The notes: generated from the sequence alone by a model not told the origin. A DNA stretch of 64,000 nucleotides from Streptomyces camponoticapitis (GCF_014646115.1 NZ_BMMV01000017.1:124001-188000), one strand, 5' to 3'. Counted from the stretch's first letter, positions 34,842-44,692 are shown. Numbers and translations are program-made.

Positions 34842-36080
34842 CTACGCGCTTGTGCGGTCCGCGTACGCCACCGGGTCCGCCAGCACCGCGCGGACCACCA
34901 GCGCCGCCGCGCCCCGCGCCGCGTCGCCCGCCGAGGATGACGCGCGTAGCCTGCCGCTGTCGTGCGGCCACAGGCCCGAGACCACCCGGCCGGTCAACTC
35001 GCCGTCGGCGGGCGGCGAGAGCCACGGCATCAGGCTCCGGTAGATCCCGCCCAGCACCACCGCGTCGGGGTCGAAGAGGTTCACCGCGCCCGACAGGACC
35101 CGCCCCAGCATCCGGCCGGCGTCACCGATGGCGGCGATCGCGCGCTCGTCGCCGCTCCTGGCCAGGGCCTCCAGCTCCACCACCCCCGGCACCCCGGCGT
35201 TCTCGTCGAGCCCCGCGCCGCGCAGGAGCGCCGACTGGCCCGCGTACTGCTCCAGGCAGCCCCGTGAACCGCACCTGCACAGCGGCCCGTCGGCGTCGAC
35301 GACCACATGGCCGATCTCACCGGCGAACCCGTTGGCGCCGCGCAGCAGTTCACCGTCGAGCACCAGGGCGCCGCCGACACCGATCTCGCCGGACAGATAG
35401 AGGAAGCTGCGGATGCCGCCCAGGCCGCCGAACCAGAGCTCGGCGAGCGCCGCCAGATTGGCCTCGTTCTCCGAACGCACCGGCAGCGGCGGTGCGGTGG
35501 GCCCCGCCTCCGCCAGCGCCCGCGCGAACAGCTCCTCGGCGGGCACCTGGTTCCAGCCCAGGTTGGGCGCCTGGCGGACCGTACCCCCGGCGACGAGACC
35601 GGGCAGCGCGAGCTGCACCCCGACCGGCGACAGGCCCTGTTCGGCGGCCGAGTCGAGGGTGCGCGCGGCGATCCGGGCGCCCCGGGCGAGGACTTCGGCG
35701 GGCGCGGCGCCGCGATTGTCGAGGTGTTCGGTGAGGCGTACGCGGTCGGTGCCCGACAGGTCGACCACGCACACCGACACGTAGTCGATGTTGATCTCGA
35801 CGCCGATGCCGGCCGGTCCGGCGCGCGTCACCTTCAGTACGGTGCCGGGCCGTCCCGCCTGCCCGCTGAACGTCTTGCCGGACTCGGAGAGGAATCCGCT
35901 GTCCAGCAACTGCTCGACCAGCGAGGACACCGCGGCCCGGGTCAGTCCGACCCGCGCCGCCACACCGGCCCTGGTCGCTTCGCCCTCGTCCCGTACGGCG
36001 CGCAGCACCAGGCTCAGATTGTGCCGGCGCACCGTCTCTTTGTCGGCCTTGGGACCGAGCGATGTGTGGTTGCTCTTCAT
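34842..36080 (-). CDS. ROK-family transcriptional repressor
   Basis: 412 residues. The N-terminal winged helix-turn-helix (RAGVAARVGLTRAAVSSLVE) is followed by a ROK sugar-kinase-like domain with GVEINIDYVSVCVVDLSG and the zinc motif GHVVVDADGPLCRCGSRGCL. It is of the XylR/NagC type, with sugar binding expected to release DNA. It is divergent from the GH27 alpha-galactosidase and downstream of convergent xylA, so it could control the galactoside cluster, the xyl genes, or both. Gene order favours the galactoside cluster. Confidence 0.9.
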   Translation of the reverse strand: MKSNHTSLGPKADKETVRRHNLSLVLRAVRDEGEATRAGVAARVGLTRAAVSSLVEQLLDSGFLSESGKTFSGQAGRPGTVLKVTRAGPAGIGVEINIDYVSVCVVDLSGTDRVRLTEHLDNRGAAPAEVLARGARIAARTLDSAAEQGLSPVGVQLALPGLVAGGTVRQAPNLGWNQVPAEELFARALAEAGPTAPPLPVRSENEANLAALAELWFGGLGGIRSFLYLSGEIGVGGALVLDGELLRGANGFAGEIGHVVVDADGPLCRCGSRGCLEQYAGQSALLRGAGLDENAGVPGVVELEALARSGDERAIAAIGDAGRMLGRVLSGAVNLFDPDAVVLGGIYRSLMPWLSPPADGELTGRVVSGLWPHDSGRLRASSSAGDAARGAAALVVRAVLADPVAYADRTSA

Positions 36081-36254
36081 GGTGCCGTCGAGCCTATGTG
36101 ATCGGTATCCGGACGGATGGCCGGTCGCACGAGATCGTTGTCCCTTCCAGTCACTTGCCCGGTCACTTGTTTAAATTAATTAGTAATAATCGTTGACAGG
36201 GTCGGGCCGCGCGGCGACAGTCTTCGTCGTGACCCCAACCTTCGGGAGACATCA
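36081..36254. promoter_or_regulatory. ROK / alpha-galactosidase divergent promoter with AT-rich island
   Basis: A 25-base island around 36168-36192 (TTGTTTAAATTAATTAGTAA onward) is almost pure A/T in a GC-rich genome. Directly after it is TTGACA (36193-36198) as -35 and, 17 nt later, GACAGT (36216-36221) as a possible -10 for the alpha-galactosidase gene. The island would then sit at and just upstream of -35, a good place for a ROK operator controlling both divergent genes. This is inferred from position and composition. Confidence 0.55.
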
Positions 36255-38444
36255 GTGACTTCGCATCGGGCCACGGTGGCCGCCGTCGTCGCCGCGCTTG
36301 TCGCGGTGGCCGTGCCCTCCGCGCAGGCGGCCGACGGCCGGGACGCCGTCCGGACCGCCGACCAGCAGACAGCAAAGACCGGGACCGGGACCGGGACCGT
36401 GGACCAGGGCGCGCCCGAGTACTACGACAGCGGGCTCGCCCCCACGCCCTACATGGGCTGGAACACCTACTACGGACTCGGCGCCCCCACCGAGGAGGAG
36501 GTCAGGTCGGTCGCCGACCACCTCGTCAGCAGCGGGCTCCGGGACTCCGGCTACGACATCGTCTGGCTGGACGGCGGCTGGCAGGCCGACAACCCCCGCG
36601 ACAGCGAGGGCCGGCTCGCCGCGCACCCCGACCGCTTCCCGTCCGGTATCCCCGCCCTGGTGACGTATCTGCACAAGCGCGGGCTCAAGGCAGGCATCTA
36701 CACCGACGCCGGGACCTACGACGGCGGCAAGAGCTGCGGGCTCGGCAGCCGGGGCCACTACACCGAGGACGCGCGGCAGTTCGCCGGCTGGAAGATCGAC
36801 GCCATCAAGGTCGACTTCCTCTGCGGGATCTCCGAGAAGATCGACCCGGGGCCCGCCTTCAAGGAGTTCAGCGACGCTGTCGCCAAGTCCGGCCGCCCGA
36901 TGCTGCTCAACCTCTGCAACCCGCTGACCGACGACTGGGGCATCCCGCACACCCCCGAGCAGGACGCGCACAACACCTATGTCTACGGCCCGCGCACCGG
37001 TGACTCCTGGCGCACCGGCACCGACGTCGCCTTCGGCACCCCCTCCGCCGGCCAGTGGGCCAACGTCCTGCGCAACATGGACGCCAACGCCTGGCACCCC
37101 GAGGCCCAGGGACCGGGGCACTACAACGACCCCGACTACCTCATCCCCATGCGCAAGCTGGAGGACGGCTCGTACGAGCTGACCGAGGAGGAGTCCACCA
37201 CCCAGCTTGTCATGTGGGCCGTGATGGGCTCGCCGCTGGTCATGGGCTCCGACCCGCGCACCCTGCCGCAGTCGATGATCGACACCCTCACCAACCCGGA
37301 GATCATCGCCGTCGACCAGGACCCGCTCGCCATCCAGGGCGTACGCGTCGCCACCGACTCCACCGGCGACGTCTACAGCAAGACCCTCAAGGGCGCGGGC
37401 AAGCGTGCCGTCGTCCTCCTCAACCGCTCGGACAAGGCGGCAAGTCGGACCGTGACCTTCGCGGACGCCGGACTGACCGGCGACGTGTCCGTACGGGACG
37501 TACGCGCCCGCGCCGACCGGGGCACGCACAACGGCTCGTACACCGTCGACGTCCCCGCGCACGGCACCGCCTTCCTCACCCTGCGCGGCCAGGACGACGC
37601 GCCCGGCGCCTCGCTCGGCACGCGTTCCACCGCGAGCCCCGCCCTCGTACGCGACGGCGACCGGCTGACCGCCTTCACCAGGGGCACGGACGGTTCGCTG
37701 CGGCAGCAGAGCGGACGTGACGGCCACTGGTCGTCCCGTACGACCGACCTCGGCGGCCCGACGGGCGGCCGGATCCTCGGCCAGCCCGCGGCCTACGCCT
37801 CCGCCGACGAGCCCGGCCGGATCGACGTCTTCGTCCGCGGCACCGACGACGCCGCCTACACGCGCGCCTTCGCCGGCGGACGGTGGGGACGCTGGCAGAA
37901 GCTCGGCGGGAATCTCGCCGACGCGCCGTCCGTCGCCTTCGAGGGCGCCGGCGACTGGACGCTCCTCGCCCATGACGAGGACGGACAGATCCGGGCGCGC
38001 GGCCCGCGCTCCGGCTGGACCTCGCTGGGCGCGCCCGAGAACCGGACCGTGTACGGACGGCCGTCCGCCGTCGTCGACGAGGCGGGCCGGACCCATGTGG
38101 CGATACGCACCGCCGAGGACGCGGTGTGGTCGCGGGTGCGGGACACGGCGGGCACCTGGTCGCCGTGGACGTCGCTGGGCGGGACCGTCAGCGGCAGCCC
38201 GACCCTGGTCGCGGTCGACGGCGGTGTGCGGCTGTACGCACGGGCCGGCGACTACACGCTCTGGCAGCGCGCGTACGGCGCCGAGGGCGGCACCTGGGGT
38301 GACTGGTCGGCGCGCCCGGAGTTCGTGAGCGGCGTCTTCGACGGCGCGCTCGGCGCGACCGCCGGGCCCGGCGGCACCGTGCTCACCGCCTTCCGGGGAG
38401 TCGACGGCCGCGTCCACCAGACGTCCGTCCCGGCCGGCTCGTAA
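36255..38444 (+). CDS. Secreted GH27 alpha-galactosidase with C-terminal beta-propeller-like domain
   Basis: 729 residues. A Sec signal peptide occupies about 1-27 (VAAVVAALVAVAVPSAQA). The GH27 barrel opens with PYMGWNTYYGLG and YDIVWLDGGWQ. The nucleophile Asp187 is in IKVDFLCG, the candidate acid/base is in TGDSWRTGTD, and PGHYNDPDYLI follows, then a beta-sandwich. From about 455 to the end come repeats such as LTAFTRGTDGSLRQQSG and IDVFVRGTDDAAYTRAF, a PLL/tectonin-like lectin propeller that may bind polysaccharide. It releases galactose from alpha-galactosides outside the cell and is first in line before a sugar ABC importer. Confidence 0.93.
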   Translation: MTSHRATVAAVVAALVAVAVPSAQAADGRDAVRTADQQTAKTGTGTGTVDQGAPEYYDSGLAPTPYMGWNTYYGLGAPTEEEVRSVADHLVSSGLRDSGYDIVWLDGGWQADNPRDSEGRLAAHPDRFPSGIPALVTYLHKRGLKAGIYTDAGTYDGGKSCGLGSRGHYTEDARQFAGWKIDAIKVDFLCGISEKIDPGPAFKEFSDAVAKSGRPMLLNLCNPLTDDWGIPHTPEQDAHNTYVYGPRTGDSWRTGTDVAFGTPSAGQWANVLRNMDANAWHPEAQGPGHYNDPDYLIPMRKLEDGSYELTEEESTTQLVMWAVMGSPLVMGSDPRTLPQSMIDTLTNPEIIAVDQDPLAIQGVRVATDSTGDVYSKTLKGAGKRAVVLLNRSDKAASRTVTFADAGLTGDVSVRDVRARADRGTHNGSYTVDVPAHGTAFLTLRGQDDAPGASLGTRSTASPALVRDGDRLTAFTRGTDGSLRQQSGRDGHWSSRTTDLGGPTGGRILGQPAAYASADEPGRIDVFVRGTDDAAYTRAFAGGRWGRWQKLGGNLADAPSVAFEGAGDWTLLAHDEDGQIRARGPRSGWTSLGAPENRTVYGRPSAVVDEAGRTHVAIRTAEDAVWSRVRDTAGTWSPWTSLGGTVSGSPTLVAVDGGVRLYARAGDYTLWQRAYGAEGGTWGDWSARPEFVSGVFDGALGATAGPGGTVLTAFRGVDGRVHQTSVPAGS

Positions 38445-38457
38445 CCACGCACTCCCA

Positions 38458-38492
38458 GGGGGCCGGCCGCGACACGACACCGGCCGGCCCCC
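38458..38492 (+). terminator. Hairpin between alpha-galactosidase and importer genes
   Basis: GGGGGCCGGCCG (38458-38469) and CGGCCGGCCCCC (38481-38492) form a perfect 12-bp stem 14 nt after the stop codon. The importer genes start 79 nt later on the same strand, so this may be a partial terminator or 3-prime stabiliser that sets relative expression. Confidence 0.65.
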
Positions 38493-38570
38493 GTACCACC
38501 CACCGGCACCGACAGCCCCCCGACGCTCGCACCACCACTCAACCCGCACCGTCCGACAGGGAGTTCACCC

Positions 38571-39857
38571 ATGACCACCCCACCACCCGGCCGCCGTCAG
38601 TTCCTCGCCGGCACCGGCGCCGTCGGCGCCGCCGCGCTGCTGAGCGGCTGCGTCACCTCGGGATCGACCGGCAAGAGCGAGTCGGGCGGCGACGTCACCC
38701 TCCAGTCCAACCTCTCCGCGCCGCAGGCGAAGACCGCCATGCAGAAGGTCGTCGACGACTTCGGCAAGCAGGGCGGCGGGAAGGCGAAGCTCAACACCGT
38801 CGCCGCCGAGACCTTCCGCACCCAGCTGCCGACCTACCTCACCTCCGCCAACCCGCCGGACCTCTACACCTGGTACCCCGGCTCGGTCGCCGAGTCGTAC
38901 GCGTCGAAGGACCTGCTCCTGGACGTCAGCGACATCTGGACCAAGCCCGAACTGACCGGCTACTCCGCGGCGTTGCAGAAGCTCTGCACCTCCGCCGCGG
39001 GCAAGAAGGTCTTCGTCCCCACCACCTACTACTGGTGGGGCGTCTTCTACCGGAAGTCGAACTTCGCCAAGTGGGGCGTCCAGGAGCCCAAGACCTGGGA
39101 CGAGTTCCTGGACCTCTGCGACACCCTCAAGGGCAAGGGAGTCGCGCCGATCGGTCTCGGCGCCGGCGGCAACACCCCCTGGGTGGCGTCCTCCTGGTTC
39201 GACTACCTGAACATCCGGATCAACGGGGCCACCTACCACCGTGAACTCCTCGCCGGCAAGCACCGGTTCGACGACCCCGAGGTCCGCAAGGTCTTCGACC
39301 GGTGGGGCGAGGCACTGCCGTACTTCGACCCGAACAGCACCGCCCTGCCCTTCCAGGACGCCACCACCGCCCTGCTCCAGGGCCGCACGGGGATGATGCT
39401 GATAGGCACCTTCTTCGCCGACTCCGTCCCCAAGGACCAGGTGGAGGACCTCGACTTCTTCCGCTTCCCCGTCATCGACCCGAAGGTCCCGGTCGCCGAA
39501 GAGGCCCCCACCGACGGCTACTTCGCCAGCGCCCGCACCAGCCGCGAGGCCGAGGTCAAGGAGCTCATGCGGTACCTCGCCACCGCGGAGTCCCAGGAGA
39601 TCTACCTCAAGAACTCCTCCGGCACCGCGCTGCCGACCAACCCGGACGCCAAGGACAGCGGGACCGCCCTGGTGAAGAAGGGCCGTGCGCTGATCGAGGG
39701 CGCCGCCGAACTCACCCAGTACTTCAACCGCGACTCCAGCGACGCCCTCCAGCCGCCCGCCGACGCCGCGCTCACCCGCTTCCTCGCCAAGCCCAAGGAG
39801 ATCGGCTCCATCCTCACCACCTGGCAGCGCGATTCGCAGAAAATCTGGGGCCGCTGA
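38571..39857 (+). CDS. Sugar ABC importer, solute-binding lipoprotein
   Basis: 428 residues. The N-terminus RRQFLAGTGAVGAAALLSGC combines a twin-arginine start with a lipobox (LLSGC), so it is exported and lipid-anchored at the Cys. The rest fits the family 1 extracellular solute-binding fold (PPDLYTWYPGSVAESYASKD, FYRKSNFAKWGVQEPKTWDE). It is followed within 2 nt by two permease genes. No ATPase gene is here; such actinobacterial importers usually share the MsiK ATPase encoded elsewhere. The context points to melibiose/raffinose-type sugars or galactose. Confidence 0.92.
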   Translation: MTTPPPGRRQFLAGTGAVGAAALLSGCVTSGSTGKSESGGDVTLQSNLSAPQAKTAMQKVVDDFGKQGGGKAKLNTVAAETFRTQLPTYLTSANPPDLYTWYPGSVAESYASKDLLLDVSDIWTKPELTGYSAALQKLCTSAAGKKVFVPTTYYWWGVFYRKSNFAKWGVQEPKTWDEFLDLCDTLKGKGVAPIGLGAGGNTPWVASSWFDYLNIRINGATYHRELLAGKHRFDDPEVRKVFDRWGEALPYFDPNSTALPFQDATTALLQGRTGMMLIGTFFADSVPKDQVEDLDFFRFPVIDPKVPVAEEAPTDGYFASARTSREAEVKELMRYLATAESQEIYLKNSSGTALPTNPDAKDSGTALVKKGRALIEGAAELTQYFNRDSSDALQPPADAALTRFLAKPKEIGSILTTWQRDSQKIWGR

Positions 39858-39858
39858 G

Positions 39859-40806
39859 ATGGCGGCGGTCGTCACCGGCAGTCCGCCGAAGGAGCGGGAA
39901 CAGCCGACGGCGAAGGAGGACAAGGGGCGCCGGCGCAAACGGTCGACCCGTGTCCCGCCCGTGGTGCTCGCCTTCGTCCTCGTGCCCCTCCTCGCCGAGG
40001 CGTTCTGGGTGTTCTGGCCGGCGGTCCAGGGCTTCTACCTCTCCCTGACCGAATGGGACGGTGTCTCCGCGCCGCGCTTCATCGGCCTCGGCAACTTCCG
40101 CGAGATGCTGCACGACGACATCTTCCGCACCGCCGTGCTCGACACCGTCCTGTGGCTGCTGCTCTTCGGCGGGCTCTCCGCGCTCCTCGGCCTCGGCGCC
40201 GCCCTGCTCCTCCAGCAGGAGCGCCGCGGCGTCGGCTTCTACCGGGCCGCGCTCTTCCTGCCCGTCGTGTTCTCCCTCGTCGCCACCGCACTGGTGTGGC
40301 AGGCGATGTACCAGCCGGACGGCCTGATCAACCAGGTCCTGGAAAGCATCGGTCTCGGCAGTCTCACCCGCGCCTGGCTCGCCGACCAGGACACCGCCCT
40401 GTACGCCGTGATCGTGCCCGCGCTCTGGCGTCAGATCGGCTACGTGATGATCCTCTACATCGCCGGCCTCAAGGGCATCGACCCGGTGCTCTACGAGGCG
40501 TCGAAGGTCGACGGCGCGAGCCGCTGGCAGCGGTTCCGGCACATCACCCTGCCGCAGCTGCGCAGCGTCAACGCCGTCGTCCTGTCGGTCATCGTCATCG
40601 ACTCGCTGCGCTCGTTCGACGTCGTGTGGGCCCTCACCCGTGGCGGCCCGTACCACTCGTCGGAGCTGCTCTCCACGTACATGTACTCCACCGCCTTCCA
40701 GTCGCTGCGACTGGGATACGGCTCCGCCCTCGCGGTCGTGATCTTCGTGCTGGCCTTCGGTGTCATCGCCTCGTACCTCGTCCGCGCCTTCCGGGAGGCC
40801 GACTGA
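39859..40806 (+). CDS. Sugar ABC importer permease (MalF-like)
   Basis: 315 residues with six predicted membrane helices after a charged N-terminus. The cytoplasmic EAA loop YEASKVDGASRWQRFRHITL contacts the ATPase. It starts one base after the binding-protein stop and shares its last base with the next permease start (TGATG). Confidence 0.93.
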   Translation: MAAVVTGSPPKEREQPTAKEDKGRRRKRSTRVPPVVLAFVLVPLLAEAFWVFWPAVQGFYLSLTEWDGVSAPRFIGLGNFREMLHDDIFRTAVLDTVLWLLLFGGLSALLGLGAALLLQQERRGVGFYRAALFLPVVFSLVATALVWQAMYQPDGLINQVLESIGLGSLTRAWLADQDTALYAVIVPALWRQIGYVMILYIAGLKGIDPVLYEASKVDGASRWQRFRHITLPQLRSVNAVVLSVIVIDSLRSFDVVWALTRGGPYHSSELLSTYMYSTAFQSLRLGYGSALAVVIFVLAFGVIASYLVRAFREAD

Positions 40807-41660
40807 TGTCCGCCACCTCAGGCTCCACCACGGCCACCCGCCGCAAGCTGGCGACCGCCGGGTTCCATCTCGGCGCCGGCGCCCTGTCCGTGCTGTGGCT
40901 GCTGCCCATCGCGCTCGTGCTGGTCACCAGCGTCCGCTCGTTCGACGACATCGCCGCCAACGGGCTCGGCAGCCTGCCGCACTCCTTCACCCTCGACGGC
41001 TTCAGCCAGGCCTGGGTCGACGGCGGTCAGCAGCGGGCCCTGATCAACAGCATGCTCGTCACCGTGCCGACGGTGCTCATCACCCTGGCGCTCGCGTCGA
41101 TGGCCGCCTTCGCCCTCAGCAGGTACGAACTGCCGCTGCGCCGCACGCTGTTGCTGCTGATGCTCGGCGGGAATCTGCTGCCGCCGCAGATCCTGCTCAT
41201 CCCGGTGTCCCGTATCAGCGAGACGCTCGGCCTCTACGACACGCTGTACGCGCTCATCGGTGTACAGATCGGCTTCGGTGTCGGCTTCTACGTCTTCGTC
41301 CTCTACGGGTTCATGCGGTCGCTCCCCGCCGAGATCCAGCAGGCGGCGGTGATCGACGGGGCGAGCCCCTGGCAGATCTACTGGCGCATCGTGCTGCCGC
41401 TGACCAAACCCGCGCTCGCGGCGCTGAGCGCCCTGTCCTTCACCTGGATCTTCAACGATCTGCTGTGGGCCATCACCGTGCTGAGGACCGACAGCCAGAT
41501 GCCGATCACCGCGTCACTGATCGGGCTCCAGGGTCAGTATGTGTCCATGTGGAATGTGATCGCGGCGGGCTCCGTCATCGCGGCGGCCCCGACCGTCGCC
41601 GTGTTCCTCCGGTTCCAGCGCCACTTCGTGGCCGGGCTCAATCTGGGAGCGGTCAAATGA
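40806..41660 (+). CDS. Sugar ABC importer permease (MalG-like)
   Basis: 284 residues with six predicted membrane helices and the EAA loop IQQAAVIDGASPWQIYWRIV. ATG 40806 overlaps the MalF-like gene by one base, and the stop overlaps the GH36 gene by 4 nt (ATGA). It forms the heterodimeric membrane channel with the previous product. Confidence 0.93.
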   Translation: MSATSGSTTATRRKLATAGFHLGAGALSVLWLLPIALVLVTSVRSFDDIAANGLGSLPHSFTLDGFSQAWVDGGQQRALINSMLVTVPTVLITLALASMAAFALSRYELPLRRTLLLLMLGGNLLPPQILLIPVSRISETLGLYDTLYALIGVQIGFGVGFYVFVLYGFMRSLPAEIQQAAVIDGASPWQIYWRIVLPLTKPALAALSALSFTWIFNDLLWAITVLRTDSQMPITASLIGLQGQYVSMWNVIAAGSVIAAAPTVAVFLRFQRHFVAGLNLGAVK

Positions 41661-43825
41661 CCCCGCACGACGCCCCGCGCTCCGGCGCGTCCCGCCCGCC
41701 GTGGGTGCTGCGCACCGCGAACACCGTGTACGCCGTCACCCTCTCCCCGGACGAGGGGTGGGCGGAACTGGCCGCCTGGGGTCCGCACGGTGCCGAGCAG
41801 GGCCCCTCCCCGCTCGACTGGTCGCGCCGTACGCACTTCATCACCCCCGCCGACGCGGCGCCCGCCGAGTACATCCCTTACGGGCCGAGGCCGTTCACCG
41901 GCGCCGACCTGGTCGCCCAGCGCCCCGGCGAGGAGCGCGGTGTGTGGTGGCGCTTCACCGGCGCGACCGCCGACGGCGAGCACACGCTCCGTCTCGTCTT
42001 CACCGACGAGACCCTCGGACTGACCACGGCTCTGTGCTACGAGACGGTGCCCGGCACCGATGTGATCCTCCGCTGGACCGAGCTGACCTGCACCGGCGAT
42101 GCCGAAGTGCGCCTGGAACGCTTCGACTCGGCCGCCGTGAACATCCCCGTCACCGACACCGCTCGGCTCACCTGTCTGACCGGCCAGTGGTCCCAGGAGT
42201 TCACCCGGACCCAGCTCGAACTCACCCGTGGGCGCTTCGAGTTGGCCAGCACCCAGGCCGTCCCGGGCCACGCGTACGCGCCGTGGCTCGCGGTCCAGGA
42301 CGCGGCGGAACCGGCCGAGGGCGCCACCCCCACCTACGGCATCGCCCTTGAATGGTCCGGCAGTTGGCGCATCAGCGCCGACGCCGAGCCCGGCGGCGCG
42401 GTGCGCGTACGGGCCGGGCGGCTGCCCCACGAGAGCGCGGTGCGTCTCGCGCCGGGCGCCACGCTCACCACGCCACGACTGGCCTGCGCGTTCAGCCCGG
42501 ACGGGCTCGAAGGGCTCGCCCGCGTCTGGCACCGCTACGAACGCCGGCTCTCCGGTGAGCGGCTGCACCGGTCGCGCCCGGTGCTCTACAACTCCTGGGA
42601 GGCCACCGGCTTCGACGTCGAGGCGGGCGGCCAGCTGGCGCTCGCGCGCGCCGCCGCCGGCATCGGCGCCGAACTGTTCGTCGTCGACGACGGCTGGTTC
42701 ACCGGCCGGAGAGACGACACCGGCGGTCTCGGCGACTGGTATCCCGACCCGGCCAAGTTCCCCGGCGGATTCGACCGGTTCATCTCCCAAGTGCGTGAGC
42801 TGGGGCTGGACTTCGGGCTCTGGGTGGAGCCGGAGGCGGTCAGCCCCGGGTCCGCCCTGCACGCCGAACACCCCGAGTGGGTCTACCGCGTCGAGGGCCG
42901 CCCGGTCACCCTCGTACGCAACCAGCTCCTGCTCGACCTCGGCCGCACCGACGTCCAGGACTTCGTCATCGCCACCCTGGACCGGCTGCTCGGCACGTAC
43001 GCGATTCGTTACCTCAAGTGGGACATGAACCGCCCGCCCACCGAACGCGGGCGGCCGGGCGGCGGCCCCGTGGAGAGCCAGGACCTCGACGCCGCGCACG
43101 TCGCCGGCTACCTCCGGGTACTCGACCATCTGCGGAGCGCGCACCCGCACGTCACCGTCGAGGGCTGCGCGGGCGGCGGCGGCAGGATCGACCACGCCAC
43201 GCTGGCCCGCACCGACGTCGTCTGGCCCAGCGACAACACCGCCCCGCTCGACCGCCTCACGATCCAGTACGGCTATCTGCACGCGCACGCCCCGCACACC
43301 ATGAGCTCGTGGGTGACGGACGCGCCCGGCGTCTTCGACCCCCGGCCCCGCTCGCTCGCCTTCCGCTTCGTCAGCTCCATGTGCGGCGTCCTCGGCATCG
43401 GGGCCGACATCCTGAAGTGGACGGACGAGCAGCGTGCCGAGGCCGCCCACTGGGTCGCCCGCTACAAGGAGATCCGCGACGTCGTCCACCACGGTGAGAT
43501 CCGGCTGCTGAACTCGCCCGCCGACCCGACCTGCGGAGTGCAGTACGACGAAGACGCCCAAGGCGCCGGCGCGCGCACCGTCGTGACCGCCTGGAACACC
43601 GGCCCCCTCGACGGCGCGCCGCTCGTGCCGGGACGCCCCGCCCGGCTGCGGCTACGGGGTCTCGACCCGGCGGCCCGCTACCGGGACCAGGCCTCCGGCA
43701 CGGTGTACGGCGGCGGGTATCTCCTGCACTCGGGGCTGCCCTTCCACTGGAGCGCCGACCACGACGCCGAACTGGTGGTGCTGACCCGGGTGGGCCCCGG
43801 CGGACCGCCGGCCGGGGTCTCATGA
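41657..43825 (+). CDS. Cytosolic GH36 alpha-galactosidase
   Basis: 722 residues, no signal peptide. An N-terminal beta-sandwich (about 1-300) is followed by the barrel with SWEATGFDVEAGGQ, FVVDDGWFTGRRDD, nucleophile Asp456 in YLKWDMNR and acid/base Asp526 in WPSDNT, with EGCAGGGGRID between them. It hydrolyses imported alpha-galactosides inside the cell and is translationally coupled to the importer. Paired with the secreted GH27 enzyme, it lets the cell use both extracellular and imported substrates. Confidence 0.95.
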   Translation: MTPHDAPRSGASRPPWVLRTANTVYAVTLSPDEGWAELAAWGPHGAEQGPSPLDWSRRTHFITPADAAPAEYIPYGPRPFTGADLVAQRPGEERGVWWRFTGATADGEHTLRLVFTDETLGLTTALCYETVPGTDVILRWTELTCTGDAEVRLERFDSAAVNIPVTDTARLTCLTGQWSQEFTRTQLELTRGRFELASTQAVPGHAYAPWLAVQDAAEPAEGATPTYGIALEWSGSWRISADAEPGGAVRVRAGRLPHESAVRLAPGATLTTPRLACAFSPDGLEGLARVWHRYERRLSGERLHRSRPVLYNSWEATGFDVEAGGQLALARAAAGIGAELFVVDDGWFTGRRDDTGGLGDWYPDPAKFPGGFDRFISQVRELGLDFGLWVEPEAVSPGSALHAEHPEWVYRVEGRPVTLVRNQLLLDLGRTDVQDFVIATLDRLLGTYAIRYLKWDMNRPPTERGRPGGGPVESQDLDAAHVAGYLRVLDHLRSAHPHVTVEGCAGGGGRIDHATLARTDVVWPSDNTAPLDRLTIQYGYLHAHAPHTMSSWVTDAPGVFDPRPRSLAFRFVSSMCGVLGIGADILKWTDEQRAEAAHWVARYKEIRDVVHHGEIRLLNSPADPTCGVQYDEDAQGAGARTVVTAWNTGPLDGAPLVPGRPARLRLRGLDPAARYRDQASGTVYGGGYLLHSGLPFHWSADHDAELVVLTRVGPGGPPAGVS

Positions 43826-43895
43826 TCCGCCACGTCACTACAGTCGCCCAGGACGCCGGAAGGCCGCCCCGCACCCGGAGGAGTCGAACCGCCGC

Positions 43896-44657
43896 ATGAA
43901 CCACGCACCAGCCCGCTTCCACGACCGCGTCGCCGTGGTCACCGGAGCCGCGTCGGGCATCGGGGCCGCCGCCGCCTCTCGGCTCGCCGCCGAGGGCGCC
44001 GCCGTGATCCTCGCCGACATCGACACGCCGCACGGCGAGGCCGTCGCCGCCGCAATCCGCGACAAGGGGGGCCGCGCCGACTTCGTAAGGGCGGACGTCG
44101 CCGAGCAGGAAGACTGGGACCGCGTCGTGGCCGCCGCCCACCGCCACGGCCCCGTCGGCGTTCTCGTCAGCAACGCCTACACCGTCGACGTCGCCCCCGC
44201 GCACGAGATGACCGCCGCCTCCTGGGAACGCCAGCTCGCCGTCAACCTCACCGGCGGCTTCCTCGGGTTCCGCGCCGTCCTGCCCGATCTCCGCGCGCAC
44301 CACGGCGCCGTGGTGCTGACGTCGTCCGTCCACGCGCACATGGGCATCCCCGGCCACCCCGCCTACGCGGCGAGCAAGGGTGCGCTGCTCTCGCTCTGCG
44401 GGCAGCTCGCCGTCGAGTACGGGCCGGAGGTACGGGTCAACGCCGTACTGCCGGGCCCGATCCTCACCGCCGCGTGGGACCGGGTGACGGAGGAGGACCG
44501 TGCGCTCAGCGTCGAGGGCACGGCCGCGCGCCGCTTCGGCACCCCCGAGGAGGTCGCGGCGGCCATCGCCTTCCTGGCTGCCGACGAGGCCTCCTACATC
44601 ACCGGATCGAGTCTGCTCGTGGACGGCGGATGGAGTGTCGTGAAGGCCTCGGCCTAG
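43896..44657 (+). CDS. SDR oxidoreductase, probable galactose 1-dehydrogenase
   Basis: 253 residues, classical SDR: TGAASGIG cofactor motif, NAYTVD in place of NNAG, catalytic Ser in VVLTSSVHAHMG, YAASK with Tyr and Lys, and C-terminal YITGSSLLVDGGW. The neighbouring genes process galactonate, and no other galactose-oxidising enzyme is present, so oxidation of D-galactose to galactonolactone is the most economical assignment. It is inferred from context. A strong terminator begins at its stop codon. Confidence 0.85.
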   Translation: MNHAPARFHDRVAVVTGAASGIGAAAASRLAAEGAAVILADIDTPHGEAVAAAIRDKGGRADFVRADVAEQEDWDRVVAAAHRHGPVGVLVSNAYTVDVAPAHEMTAASWERQLAVNLTGGFLGFRAVLPDLRAHHGAVVLTSSVHAHMGIPGHPAYAASKGALLSLCGQLAVEYGPEVRVNAVLPGPILTAAWDRVTEEDRALSVEGTAARRFGTPEEVAAAIAFLAADEASYITGSSLLVDGGWSVVKASA

Positions 44658-44692
44658 CCGGGCCCGCCCGGACGGCTCCGGGCGGGCCCGGC
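44657..44692 (+). terminator. Strong 16-bp hairpin at the SDR stop codon
   Basis: GCCGGGCCCGCCCGGA (44657-44672) pairs perfectly with TCCGGGCGGGCCCGGC (44677-44692) around a 4-nt loop. It starts at the last base of the stop codon. It probably ends the ROK-side transcript, so the GntR-dgo genes that follow would have their own promoter in the next 50 nt. Confidence 0.8.
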
